DNA of 64,000 nucleotides from Triatoma infestans. Taxonomy: Eukaryota > Arthropoda > Insecta > Hemiptera > Reduviidae. This document shows positions 32,325 through 43,990 of the stretch, piece after piece (position 1 is the stretch's first letter; the number at the start of each line of letters is the position of its first letter). The translations under genes and the position numbers were made by a program. Under the pieces are notes generated by a model. The model was given only the letters and a program-made list of their open reading frames with translations, did no database searches and had not been told where the DNA came from. The stretch covers positions 119,822 through 183,821 of the forward strand of contig JAAEAF010000638.1 in NCBI GenBank assembly GCA_011037195.1, in the 5' to 3' direction.

Positions 32325-32560
32325 TATAAACCTTTTTTCGTATTCAGCGGACCACAAAACATATTTTATGAAAACTAGATTCCAAAAATTTATCCTAATC
32401 GCAATACTTCCTTTACAATGATAGAAAAAATAAAAAATTAGCAGAAAATCATAACTTCATATTTCGTTTATGTCTGCAAAGAGATAGCGGAAAGAAGGTA
32501 TCGGTCGAAATAGGTATAGCGGAAGTATCACTTCTGATTTTTTTTTTTATATATATTCTG
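32325..32560 (-). repeat. WR1 fragment, diverged
   Basis: Reversed end block: CCTTTTTTCGTATTCAGCGG, CCACAAAAC, TATCCTAATCGCAATACTTC. A following stretch (ATCATAACTTCATATTTCGTTT, AGCGGAAGTATCACTTCTG) reads in forward order, so two pieces may abut here. Confidence 0.5.
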
Positions 32561-33211
32561 TTTTTCTCAACAACTATAGTATATATTTGAAAAGTACTAT
32601 ATTAGGGCCATCAATTTTGAAAAAGGAAATCTTTCTCAGCTTCCAAGCGCAAGTCATATCACACTTAAACATCAAGTTGTTTTTTTGTTCTGAGGAGTTT
32701 ATTAGGAACAATCTAACAAAAGGTACTTATTTATCTTCAAGCATTATAAATTATAACAATTTTCTATTCACATTTGTCTTAATTCTGATGAAAATATTAA
32801 AAATTTCCTCTGAAGCTAAAGATAAATTTCAATATTTATATATTAATGAGTTAACAGTATTTTGAATGGGATAAATACAATGTTCTGGGCTAACCATCTC
32901 TTATTAAACTGATAAGGAATTGTCTTGAGAGTCTGGGAAACAAAGGATTTAACTTTATCTCTGTGAAACCAACGGTAACCTGGGGGAGAAGTTTTATCAA
33001 CTTATATTATCTCTCTTTCACTTATTACATTCAGTGAATTAACAACTACTTTAGAGGATAATTTATCATACATTTCTCCTTCATGCAGTATAATAGAAAA
33101 GATTAAGGAAATTAAAAACAAAGAGAGAAATGAAATCGGAGAGAAATGTAATGTGGAATTAGGAATGCCAGTTCAAATTTCTGTATTCATACCTCACATT
33201 TAAAAAAAAAG

Positions 33212-33655
33212 TAATTTTTTACCTTCTCATACTCCTAGTAAGAAGTTTCGTCAAACTATCAACCGGAAGTGCGATTTTACTGAATATTTTTTCCAGTTTT
33301 TTACGCGATTTCCTCGAAACGGGGCTCCAACGAGTTTCTATGTATACTATCTACACCTATCACTTTTATTTGAAACATTTTCCCTGCAAAATTAGTTTTT
33401 GGAGGAACAGTAACATTGAGCTTCCCTATAAAATGCCATTTGAATACAATATACGGTTCTATCTAGCATCTAGAATTCTAAATTAAAACAAACAAAAAAT
33501 CAGCAACCGGAAGTACGACTTTACAAAGTAGGTATTTTAGTTTTGTAGGAATTTTCCACAAAAACGTAATTTAAAGATAATTTGTCATTATATATATATA
33601 TATATATAATGTACTAACAGGGGCAAGTTGAATTTGAGTGTTTCACACGAGTTTT
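33212..33655 (+). mobile_element. WR1 repeat copy J (diverged, short)
   Basis: Starts TTTACCTTCTCATACTCCTA with AGTAAGAAG, skips most of the first block, then shows CAACCGGAAGTGCGATTTTA, TTTTATTTGAAACATTTTCC, CAACCGGAAGTACGACTTTA, a (TA)n at ~33590-33609 and GAGTGTTTCACACGAG with a T run. Two octamers in the expected order. Confidence 0.7.
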
Positions 33656-34524
33656 TTTTTATATTTTAAAAAGTCGATCAGCTGATCAGAGAATTATTAA
33701 TGTGGCAATGGATTTTTAATTGTTACAAAAAAATAAATAAAGATAGCGCGCGAGTAGCAATGAGACACAACAGATAGGAAGTGAAAGAGACTAGGTATAC
33801 TATAACGGTACTGGGTCAACACTCTCACAGCTAAAACTCTATAATATAACCCAATGTTTTTTCTTCTTATATTATTATATTCATCTAATAATAAATAATT
33901 CTCCATCTCTATTCTAGGGCTCAGTTCTAGTTATTGTAATTAAGATTATTTTACTACAAAAAAAAAAAAAATAACCAACTATAATTTATAACGGTTATGT
34001 AAAATGCATAACAGTTCACGACTATTTAAAAACATGCAAACATATTTCTGCCATTTCTCTACCTTTCTATTAGATACAAGTTTTTTTTTACTTAATAAAT
34101 ACTTTATCGCCATCTCACGCTCCTATTTATTTATTTTTCTATTCAATATTGCTGGTATTAAGGTCATTTAATACTGTTATTTATATCTGAGACAATTGTC
34201 TCAAATATAATTTTATGAATTCCCCTTTTCTATTTCTATCTATATTTTGTTGATAATATTTTTAAGTTACCAAGTTATTTATAGTAGATGATGTTTAGCA
34301 GGCAAGCCAGTTAAATTTTTGGCTCAGATATGAAGCGCATATTAAACGATATTATTAATGAGAGGTATTCTAGACGACTGCTTTCAACTTGTACCCAACA
34401 ACGGTTATAGTCTTTTCAGTCCTTTCAAATATCTTTTTTCTTTGGACATAACACAGCGGGTGTCAATTGCTGTTTTGAATGACAGACTCCTTTCAGTCAT
34501 AGAGAGAAGGTTCAGCCTTAAAAG
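33656..34524. other. No gene recognised
   Basis: AT-rich spacer without recognisable protein or repeat on either strand. Short A and T runs near 33958-33971 and 34081-34089. Confidence 0.5.
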
Positions 34525-34534
34525 TTACTAACTG

Positions 34535-34787
34535 CTTTTTTTTTTTTTTTTTTTTTTTAATTTAATTTAATGTGCGCTAACATCTATGGTCATTGGCGTC
34601 CGAAGCCTTCTAAGTGCACTCCCGGCCTCCGGACAGTGTTCTCTCGCTACAGACAACACTGACCATCACCGAACAGTGAGCCTTAGAGGCTCCTAGGAAG
34701 AAAAAATCTAAGGGTAGCACTGGACTCGAACTCGGGTCCACCGCGTGGGAGTCCAACGTGATAACCACTGCGCTAATCCCTTTCCTT
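34535..34787 (-). mobile_element. tRNA-derived SINE (family S1), complete
   Basis: Reversed S1. Minus strand: AGCGCAGTGGTTATCACG (A-box region), GAGTTCGAGTCC (B box), body with CTCACTGTTCGGTGATGG and GGAGGCCGGGAGTGCAC, then an A-rich tail (plus-strand T run to ~34558). TTACTAACTG at 34525-34534 and TTACTAATTG at 34788-34797 form a 10-bp target duplication with one mismatch. This copy keeps more of the tRNA-like head than the 7.6-kb copy. Confidence 0.88.
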
Positions 34788-34796
34788 TTACTAATT

Positions 34797-36000
34797 GTTA
34801 TTATTATTATTATTATTATTATTTCCCTCAGCATTGTAGCTGGCCTTTAAAATGATGAACGGCTTAGAAACCAAGCACGCCATTCATTAATATTTAGAAA
34901 TTTTCCGAACTATTCTTGTTCCATTAAAAACAACAGATTTCTGCATAATTGCAAACAATTTTTTTGAAAGCCCTCTAACCTCCAAGCTATCCAAAAGATC
35001 GGTGGGAACAATCCCAGCAGTAGACACAATTAGTAGGTGCGCATCCACTCGCTCCAATTTCAAATGCCCTTCACGTCCACTTCGAGATATGCATACGTTT
35101 GCAACTTTTCAGTTGTCGAATTCTGAATGCGGTGGGTATTTGAAATTGCAATATCAATGAAAAATGCGGTGTTATTATTATATAAAAAGGCCCATTATTA
35201 TTCAAAGAGGGAGAGTAACCAAACTGTACGCTACCCAAAGCCTCGATGGGCTCCATATAGTCCCCAAATAACTACCGGATCTAGAACAAGAATCCAGACC
35301 CTCCCTAAAATTCACCACAGTCCAGACTAATCTGATCATAACCTTAAAGGGAAACTGCCTAAGCTCTTCCACAGACATGCTGTTCCGACCAAAGGTTCCT
35401 GGATCAAATTTCCTCAATTCTAGCAATCTGTCATGAAATGGTGTTTCTTCCTCTCTCAAAAACTCTGTAAAAGGGGACTGGCATAAGCTCTGCCACACAG
35501 AGACGTCTCCTTAAACCCAATGTCTAGTAAGGGATTCGACTAGATGTCCGTAAAATACACAACAACATCTCCCCGCTATACTTGTCCGGAACCCTGATGA
35601 ACATCTTAGACTGCCAACAATCCACTGAAGTCATCATCAGGGTTAATGCTGCAAGGTGCCTGCAAGCTTAACGACATGTGCCCAAGAAGACATCAACAAG
35701 AGACACAGGCCCAAAGAAGCGCCTAATTTAGCTAACCTTTCTTACCTCCACATTTCCATGATTCCCACATGACCTGCACTAGATAACATCCTTTGAAGAA
35801 GATAATCTGAAATAATTATCAAGTATCCACCAGATAGACCCTAGGTTAACCAATCTTCCCTAAAAAGCAACTAGACACTGTAAGAATGATCAAAAGCCGA
35901 AGTCTTGTAATATCTCAACAGAAGGAAAGCCTAGACCAGAACTTTGAGAAGCACTCTGCGATGAATGGTAGAATGACCATATCGCCTTAAAGTTACCAGT
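34797..36000 (-). pseudogene. RNase-H-type non-LTR 3' region, relic
   Basis: The clearest stretch is minus-strand 35255-35480: EEETPFHDRLLELRKFDPGT then SVEELRQFPFKVMIRLVW, matching the zinc-tail and downstream region seen in the 41.9-kb relic (EEETPICLMTDC, SVEEKLRLLPFKVTVRF). Upstream, 35500-35900 contains degenerate counterparts of the LTGH helix and RNase H. An (ATT)n at ~34796-34825 could be its 3' tail, since the 10.3-kb relic also ends in TAA units. Too decayed for a continuous frame. Confidence 0.6.
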
Positions 36001-37308
36001 TAGTAATCTAATTTCCGATTATCTTCCCTTTCCTTGGCTTCCCAGCAGGTGCTACTTGACAGTAACTCTGGCGTTGCCAACACTGAGACATAAAAAATAT
36101 AACGTGCAAGGTAGTTGATGTTGCTCATACTCCCTCACTCACACCTAATATACGTGCATTGTACATTTTACCGGCGACTTCAATCTATGAACAAACACTG
36201 ACATCCAAGGGGTCACAATAGACATTCTAAGCTCTATTCCTTAGGAGTGGCTAACTCCTTAGGCTCCCTAGATCCTTCCTGAGATTACCTGAGTTATCAT
36301 AACGTAAAAGCCCAGGTCTCAATAACGTAAAAACCCAAACGGTGAAATAGTCATAAAGAAAAATTTACCTTACACTGACTCCATGATTAGAAAGTATAAT
36401 ATTCCAGAAACTAACCTGTAACAAACAAGAAAAAAAAAGGTCAGTCAATTTGAGAATTTATGAAAAAGATATAATTAAAAAAATATCTTATATATGCTAT
36501 TTCTCTTACTTAACTATCAAATTCCGATTAATCAATTTTCCTTCAACTTTGCTATATTTATAATCTACCGAGTGATATTTTTATTAAATTGAATTCGGCG
36601 AATCATACAATGTTTTTAAACGGGGCATTTTTAGAGGAAAGATAATCACCATAGACTCCTCCCACCCTAAAATCAATTTAATCAGGGAAAACTGATGATG
36701 AAATAAAAAGGAAAATACTTTATTATGTGCAATAAATATGACAATCTTTATCAAGATGTCCTGATGATGGGCGAACGCTCGAAACCGGTTGCTGATCACA
36801 AAATGAAGTAGGCTATCATGGCAAAAAAATTTCTGATGATTAATATAATATATATTAAGTTTAAGAAAAAATTTGGAGTTTACGAATTGTTTATATTTGG
36901 TTACATGTGGACAAAAAACAGTTTAATATTGAGTTGTCCCTCTGGGTTTACCCAGTCATCGCAACTCTCTTATGTAATCGATATTAATTACTAGCTTAAA
37001 ATAGTAAATAAGTGGCTAGATCTCACGAACAGATCCGGAAGCCATTTCAGAGGTTCCTCCCGTGAGAGAGTCAACGTCAACTTAGAATAATGCTCTACAG
37101 AGGTCTTCGTGATAGCAGACATAAAGCAATCAGACTCTTCCCCAGTCAATGAAATATTGCAATGACTCAATTGGGGCTCACTAATTCTTATTGCTAATAT
37201 CGGTGGGTCTTATGCCTACAGCGTCCAGTCAACAGACTACTATAAATAACAAACAGCAAGGACAGCTCTTGAGTGCTGATATGATGAGCAGATCTGCCGA
37301 GAGTATTA
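36001..37308. other. No gene; hammerhead-like half-unit inside
   Basis: 36001-36340 may continue the RNase-H-type relic without clear motifs. 36754-36845 is a half FB1 unit, listed separately. 37020-37300 is a block of higher GC with no motif I can assign. Confidence 0.45.
36754..36796 (+). ncRNA. Hammerhead-like motif (FB1 half copy)
   Basis: CUGAUGA core, extra U, GGGC-GAAC-GCUC (one G-U pair), GAAA, CCGGUU, then GCUGAUC. Position 17 would be U, allowed by the UH rule. Stem I is degraded: the 5' flank GAUGUC no longer pairs well with GCUGAU. AAAATGAAGTAGGCTATCAT follows, as in other FB1 units. The mirror arm was not found. Confidence 0.35.
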
Positions 37309-37707
37309 GCGAGGGACTCCTTTTGTGTTCACATAGCATCAGAACAGTAGTTTTCCTCCAGGCCGCTGTTTTATTGCCTATCCAAACATTAAAGACAGAT
37401 TTCGTGATGCTCTAGAAATACCTTAGAAGAGCCAGGGATCGTAAAAAGTCGGGTTTCAGCCTTCTCAGACTAGTAGATACATCTACTTTTTTTGGAACTC
37501 GTTGGAGTTGCTAACCTCGCTGGAGAGATTGATTAATTCCAATACCTTCATGAATCAACTTGCTTGAAATTGAGAAATTTATTGTGCCCTGGCTTTCGGA
37601 ATAAATGACATTCCTTTTGTTATGAAGATTTTGTCTTAAACCATAATATAATGCATAAACCAAATTCATCCAAACCATAAAACCAAATTACTGAAGTGGT
37701 ACTTCTT
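37309..37707 (-). repeat. Partial inverted copy of the 39.0-39.8 kb DNA transposon
   Basis: Reverse complement of 39400-39745: shared words ATTGCCTATCCAAACA, AAAGACAGATTTCGTGATG, GAGCCAGGGATCGTAAAAAG, GTTGCTAACCTCGCTGGAGA, AAATTGAGAAATTTATTGTG and CATCCAAACCATAAAACC. It lacks both terminal repeats. A few small insertions distinguish the two (for example TTCATGAATCAA near 37549). Confidence 0.9.
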
Positions 37708-37794
37708 CAGTACAATTTTATAGGAAAAAATAATGCTACTGTTCCCCTGGTATCCCCAAGACATGTGAGTGGATACTAGATAGTATACCAAGTT

Positions 37795-38040
37795 TAAAGA
37801 AAAAAATGGTTACGAGCCATTTTCGAAAAAATTACGATAAACTTCCGGTTGATGAATTTTGCACGAAATCTTCGAGTTTTCGTTTTTGAGATATTCTGTT
37901 GAATATCATGTGTGTTACATACACACAGTTTTCGCTAAAAACATTTTTTCGTATTCAGGGAGACCCCCACAATATTTATTTTCGGTGAAAACTCAATACG
38001 AACTTTGGCCCGATCTAGGGGTAAGACATAGAAAAAACAT
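37795..38040 (-). repeat. WR1 fragment
   Basis: Reversed 5' half: GAGCCATTTTCGAAAAAATT, AAACTTCCGGTTGATGAATT, then GTTTTCGTTTTTGAG, ACACACAGTTTTCGC, TTCGTATTCAGGGAGACC and GGTGAAAACTCAATACG. A central stretch is deleted. Confidence 0.7.
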
Positions 38041-39034
38041 TATTATAGGTTAAAAGAAAACTGTCAATTAAAAAATATGAAAAATGTAAATCATGTGGAA
38101 TAAAAAAAAACATTCTACGCAGAGAGATAGGGGGATTGTGTAACAAAGAGAAATAAAAATATTATTAAATGAAATAATGTAGAGGTGGTTGGTAAGTTGA
38201 TAGGATGGTAGTCTGGATGCCAGAACAGCAACATCACTATACAGACAGAAGAAAATTATTACCCGCCCACGATGCTGCTGCTGCTAGCCTTCACTCAAAG
38301 TGAATCCTACCACAATATATGAAAATGAAAAATTGAAAAAAAAAAAATAATCTCGCAGAAACAGAGAGTAAACCCGTATCTGAAAAGCTATGTTTAGTAA
38401 CAATACATTAACTTTTACTGGTGCTTTTATTCTATTTTTATCTTTAATTAATTTCCATTTTTTCCAACAATAACCATTTCCATTTCCACGTTCAACAACA
38501 ACAAAACTGTTTATTAAAAGAATAGTTTTATAAAATTACGGAAAAATCATAATACGTATTAACCTAGATGCTGATATACGGCAGGAATTGCAAACAAACA
38601 AAAAAAATATCTTGATAAGAAAGACAACTAAATTATAATCACTTATTAATTATTTACTATTAAACCATCATGCGTAACTTTGCATTTCCGCCTGACCGGT
38701 TTTCTTCAGATTTGGAATTCTAACAATTTATTTTTTAATATTGTAATGGTGTTAGGAAATGTTGGTTGGTGATTGCTGAAATCAGAACACACAAACTGAC
38801 ACCAAACACACAGTTTATATTTAACTTTACTTAGCAAGGGCAGAACAGAATACGTAGAGGGTAGAGTCACTGAGTGATGAGTGATGATTTTTCGTAGAAT
38901 GATAATTGTAAAATGGGAGTCTTTTAAAAAATGGATGTAAAATGATAAAAAGAAATCTTAATTGAGTCACCTAAAGAGTAATATGGGCCAACTCTTACTT
39001 GTTCTAATGGTAGATTAACTAGTATGGCTAGCTT
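38041..39034. other. No gene recognised
   Basis: AT-rich spacer with no recognisable frame. A (TGC)n-like patch CTGCTGCTGCTAGC lies near 38274-38287. Confidence 0.5.
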
Positions 39035-39837
39035 AAGGCGCGTTCTCATGAGTCAAGTTTAGGTTAACGATTTTAATTGATCAACAGAATTTGAATGAAA
39101 AATCTAGTGAGAACCTTTTGTTTCAATAAAGTTTATCATCTTTTTAGTGGATCAACAAAAGTTTGACCGAATCAAACTTTATCGTTCAAGTATGACGCAT
39201 CTTTCAGTTGAACCCGCCATCTTTCAAGTATTGACAAGTATAAACCTCCGGCCCAATTGGCCTCTCAGTTTGCTTTTAACTCATAGAGTGCTCCTTGTCG
39301 TTATTGAAACGGTTTGATCGATTTCAGTTGAAACGTATGAACCAAAACTGATTCAAGTCGCATTCAACTTTTGCTGATCAACTAAACTTCAGTAATTCGG
39401 TAATTTGGTTTTATGGTTTGGATGAATTTGGTTTAAGACAAAATCTTCAAAAAAAAAAAGGAGTGTCAGTTATTCCGAAAGATAGGGCACAATAAATTTC
39501 TCAATTTCAAGCAAGTTTTGGAATTATTCAATCTCTCCAGCGAGGTTAGCAACTCCTGCAAGCTCCAAAAACATAGATGTATCTACTAGACTGAGAAAGC
39601 TGAAACACGACTTTTTACGATCCCTGGCTCTTCTGAGGTATTTCTAGAGCATCACGAAATCTGTCTTTAGTGTTGTTTGGATAGGCAATAAAACAGCGGG
39701 CTGGAAGGAAAATTACTGATCTAATGTAGTGAACACAAAAGGAGTTCCTCGCAAAAGGTTCTCACTAGGTTTTTCATTCAACTTCTGTTGATCAACTAAA
39801 ATCGGTCAATTAAACTTGACTCGTGAGATCACGCCTT
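39035..39837. mobile_element. Non-autonomous DNA transposon with ~87-bp inverted ends
   Basis: Left end 39035-39122 and right end 39752-39837 are reverse complements with ~10 differences: AAGGCG(C/T)G, then GAGTCAAGTTTA, TTGATCAACAGAA, TTGAATGAAAAA, CTAGTGAGAACCTTTT. Internally, 39110-39400 contains further GATCAAC words like the ends. Flanks are CTT on the left and TAG on the right, so no clear target duplication. No transposase. A partial inverted copy of the interior lies at 37309-37707. Superfamily unknown. Confidence 0.82.
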
Positions 39838-39956
39838 TAGCGAACCTTTCAACACTGATGTTGAGACTTGTTAACTCCTTAAAGTTGATCTGGCGACTGA
39901 TTGTTTAGTCAATTTCTCCTACCGCTTGAGACAACTTCTAGGTGGGAAATTTGCTG

Positions 39957-40129
39957 TCGAATTGAAGCTCATATGCCAGTACATTGTACTGGGTACTTCA
40001 CAGGAAAAGTAATGCAAAGTTCACGTGGGTTTAAAAGATCAAAGCGGCGCCTCGATGCGGCTGCTAATGGAATCATTGAGTCCATGGTTTCTTTTATGGC
40101 GAATTTGCTGGTGTATGATTCCACTGCAT
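39957..40129 (+). repeat. Unassigned dispersed repeat, copy 1
   Basis: Direct repeat of 43819-43990: GAATTGAAGCTCATATGCC, GGGTTTAAAAGATCAAAG, GGCGCCTCGATGCGGCTGC, GAGTCCATGG and GCAAATTTGCTGGTGTATGG-type words. About 85-90% identity by eye. The plus frame across it (39901-40188) shows no domain. Class unknown. Confidence 0.85.
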
Positions 40130-41251
40130 CAAGATGCAGTTTTATTTGTCTAAAAAGAAATAAATGTTTCCAGAAGAGTTTTTTTTAAATAATGTGATAA
40201 ATTTGTTTTAGTTAAGTTAGTAAGTGAAGTCTAAGGAAATATTAAAAAAAAAAAAATCTGATCGTACTGCAAGTCGCACATTTTTGAAGGATTGGCCGGA
40301 ATATTGTTCCCCCCCCCATTATACCTGAACATAATATTAAGTTTTAGATGCCTATGATTTTTCGCTATTGAAATATTTTGTTCAAACGCAAATGCACGTG
40401 CGCACACACATCCACATTCACACAAACTTTCGAATATGTGACCATCTTAATATTTTCTCTTACAGCAATAAAATAAAAAACTTAATTAAATTTTTATTAA
40501 TAATAATAATATTATTATAAAAGAAACACTTAAAAGATTCAATGGAAAATCTCTTAAAAGGTTTTGGTTGAAAGAAAAACAAGTATAAAAATGAGGAGAA
40601 TGAAGGAGCTAGGAAGGAGAAATTGAATCTTTGTTTACAAATCTAAAATAGAGGATATTGTTTGAAGAATGAATGGTGCTTCTTCTTAATACAGAGGGAA
40701 AAAAGTGATTGAAAGATTCAAACAGTGAAAGAAGGAGAGGTGAACTGTAAAAAGAGCCGACCGCCATGTTGTGTCTGCAGTGGTAAATAGAAGTTAAGAC
40801 CACACAAGTGGCCTAGAAGAGACTACCATACATCTCTCCTCCTATGGCTCGCCACTACATCATATAATATAATACTACTACTATATCTTTGGATATCAAC
40901 TCAACCTTGGGTATATATGTATTTATGAAATAATGAAAGTAAATCTGCCTTCCCCATTCCATCCTTATTAAAAGAAACTTCATTTAGGATGTGATTCCAT
41001 TACCATTATCATCTACTGATGAAATAAACAATTAATAAGTTCCACGGAAATAAATCTGCCGTTAACTACACAACACACATTGCATTCCACAACGTAATAA
41101 AAAAGATCCTCAATGTATTACACAAAATCAAAAGTAAAAATCAATAATTTCTGGGCAATTACAAGCGGACTTACTAATGAGCGAGCATAGTATGGGCAAG
41201 AATAGGTTTTGTAAACTGCTGGGTTTCCTTACAGAAGTTATATTAGAGATA
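40130..41251. other. No gene; faint WR1-like piece
   Basis: 40255-40470 has reversed WR1-like order (ATTTTTGAAGGATTGG, TTTTCGCTATTGAAATATT, ACACATCCACATTCACAC, TTTTCTCTTACAGC) but is very diverged. The remainder is AT-rich spacer. Confidence 0.45.
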
Positions 41252-42235
41252 TTATCTCAAAGGACATGTAAGCAATCTCAGCCTACACTGCAACTTGCAG
41301 ATTTTATATGGAGATGGAGATGATTCTGGCAAATCCTCTGCAATGCTTTCATGCATACTGGCTATCAATGAGAAGATATCCTCTATAGAATCTTCCCAGA
41401 TTATAAAATTTCTTAAGAAAAGTAGGGCTGGGGAGAGGGACCAAAACACTACGTTATCCATGGTCCCGATGAGCTATAACTACCCAAAGAAAAACAACAA
41501 GAGAAAAATCATCCAGACCCGGGTCTAAGCCATCCAAAATTCACAGCGGACCGAACAAATCGGGCAATAACCTTAAAGGGAAATAACCTAAGCTTTTCTT
41601 CCTGTGCCGACCAAAGGTCCTGAACCAAATTTCCTCACACCCCAAGCAATCTGTCATAAGATGGATGGGTGTTTCCTCCTCTGTCTTATAGAGCCACAAA
41701 AGGATCTGGTATGAAATATCCAGATCCAGATTTAAGCCATCCAAAATTCACAGCGGAATCGGACAGTAACCTTAAAGGGAAGTAGCCTAAGCTTTTCTTC
41801 CACAGATATCCTGTGCCGACCAAAGGACCTAAACTTAATTTCCTCACATCCCAAGCAATCTGTCATAAGGCAGATGGGTGTTTCCTCCTCTGTCTCACAG
41901 ACTCTACAAAAGGGCTCTGGTATGAGTCCCATTACATAGAGGTGTCTCCTTAAAGCACAATGCTCAGTAAGTGATCCAACCTGATGCCTGGGAGAGGTCC
42001 GTGAAAGAGACGGTATTTCACCCAATAGCTCTGTCTTAGATTGCCGACAATCCATTGAGTTCATCATGAATGCTGTGAAGCTATCTATGGCTGGTAGCTT
42101 GACAGACAATTGCCTCAAGTCACACCAACAGCAGGCTCGAGGACCAATAAAAGTGTGACAGACCCCCCTGTAAGAGATACTGTAGGCTGAGAAGTCGCAG
42201 CCTAGGTTAAAAAAATTTTCACGACTTTCTCTCAC
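41252..42235 (-). pseudogene. RNase-H-type non-LTR ORF2 tail with tandem duplication
   Basis: The minus frame 41732-42235 reads a weak RNase H remnant (SFTAFMMNSMDCRQSKTELL), then RTSPRHQVGSLTEHCALRRH (LVG.LTGH helix), CRVCETEEETPICLMTDC (zinc motif) and SVEEKLRLLPFKVTVRF, ending at CEFWMA. The zinc-motif-to-CEFWMA segment then repeats downstream in another frame (41521-41714), giving EETPIHLMTDCLGCEEIW a second time. The frame stops within ~165 residues and lacks catalytic residues. A decayed 5'-truncated copy. Confidence 0.78.
41521..41924. repeat. Tandem duplication of ~207 bp
   Basis: AAGCCATCCAAAATTCACAG starts both units (41527 and ~41734), and CTGGTATGA closes both (41706 and 41916). 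Both contain GACCAAAGG, TTTCCTCAC and CAAGCAATCTGTCATAAG. Identity is roughly 85-90% by eye, with a ~12-bp gap near 41605. It lies in the zinc-tail region of the RNase H relic. Confidence 0.9.
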
Positions 42236-43818
42236 TTAATCCAATTATAAAATTGATAAATTTTACTCAAATGTGGATTTTTTCACTCCAAATTTTGTTT
42301 GCCCTAATTTAGTGATGGTGAGAGTCGGTTGTCGGATGTCGGGTTAACCTAAATGTGATTACATTTACTCCAGAAAACGGCAAAAAACTTTCTTTCTTTT
42401 TTTTTCCGAGGAAAATACGTTTCCCAAATTTAAATCAAATCGTTAAGAGTTGTTTTGGAGAGAATTCAGCAACATATTCCGTCAAGTTCCATTTCCGGTC
42501 AACTGATTTTTTTTAAATTTAGAATCTTAGCAACAATTTTACGACCTTTAATACTAAACTAGATTGGAGCTAATATCCTTATATTGGAGTGAACTGCCAA
42601 TTTAGACTTACCATTTAGAATTACCATTTTCAACGTTTCTACTTCCTCAGAATCCTTCCAAAAATCAGTTTTCCTCAAAAAGTTTTTTTTTTTAAATAAA
42701 ATTAATTTTCTTCATATTTTCAGAAAATGAGTGAGTGAGAGAGAGAGAAATAATCTCTGATAATATTTTTTGAAAGCTAAGTGATCCCTCAAATATGTAG
42801 GAGGAAAATTCTCCATAATAGTGTTACAATATTGAAAATTTGACTCGACCTTTTACTTTACTTCCTCTTACAAAATAAAAGAAGGTAAAAAAAAAAAAGG
42901 AAGTAATTAAAAATTAGATGGAAAGTTGGCCGGAAGTTAAAAATCTATTATTTACATGAAAGCTGAACAGTCTCTCTCTATCTCCCTTCTAGAGAATGGT
43001 TTATTTTTATATTTTGTGTGTAGGTTTTGTTGCCCATTAATTATTATTTAAACTATAAATAAATGAACAATTCTATTTCCCTATATGTAGGTGGACAATT
43101 TTCAAGTTGAAAATATCAAATATAACAAAAAGGAAATGGTTGCAATTTGTTGCATAATTAGTTATATGATCTGATAAAGGTTAGTTACACATTCATTAAA
43201 ACTAATGTCTAAGTACTTTTACAAAATTCAATATACGGGGTTCGCAATTTTAATAAAATCAAAATGTTAAAAAAAAAAAAAAATGGATTATTTCAAATAG
43301 CTTGCTCTAAAGAATGATTACATAAAACACGAGCCAAAATGAAACAAAAATCCGTTCATGACGTAGCATATCAACTATAAATTAGAATATATTATCTCTA
43401 ATTTTATGTGGTGTAAATTTATGTAACAAATGATTCATAAATTTCAGTTTAATTTTAATTTCATTGTTTAAATTATTCTACATTCTGTTAACGATCATTC
43501 TTTCCGGTATTTCCTGTTAATGTACACTCCACGACAACTGTGTTATTAATAATTTAGGAAGAATTGATCTTGAGGGAAAATACTATTTTATTTTTTGTGC
43601 AGAATAGTCCTAACGTCAAAAAGACTTTGTTGAGTTTGCTCGAGAAGTAGTGGTAATGCGCCGGACTAGACGGATATGTAGAGATCCGCCTCCACGTGGC
43701 AGGGATGGAAACTTGCCTACTGTGTAGGCAAGGCAAAGTGACCATAGGCACCGGTTTTGGCGCTACACGCTAGGTACGGTGGCTAAGAGTGTGCTCTAAT
43801 TTTGAACTCTGAATTTAT
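42236..43818. other. No gene; diverged WR1 pieces
   Basis: 42360-42560 and 42840-42900 contain reversed WR1-like words (AACATATTCCGTCAAG, CATTTCCGGTCAACTG, TTTACTTCCTCTTAC). 43640-43790 is a higher-GC block (ATCCGCCTCCACGTGGCAGG, TACTGTGTAGGCAAGGCAAA) without a domain I know. Confidence 0.45.
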
Positions 43819-43990
43819 TGAATTGAAACTCATATGCCTGTACATCGTACTGGGTACGTCACAAGAAAACTAATGCATAGTTTACATGGGTTTAAAAGCT
43901 CAAAGTGGCGCCTCGATGCGGCTACTAATGGAAACAGTGAGTCCATGGCTTTTTTTTATGGCAAATTTGCTGGTGTATGGTTCCACTACA
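43819..43990 (+). repeat. Unassigned dispersed repeat, copy 2
   Basis: Same orientation as 39957-40129 with matching GGCGCCTCGATGCGGCTAC and GGCAAATTTGCTGGTGTATG. The flanks of the two copies are unrelated, so it is a dispersed unit and not a local duplication. Confidence 0.85.
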
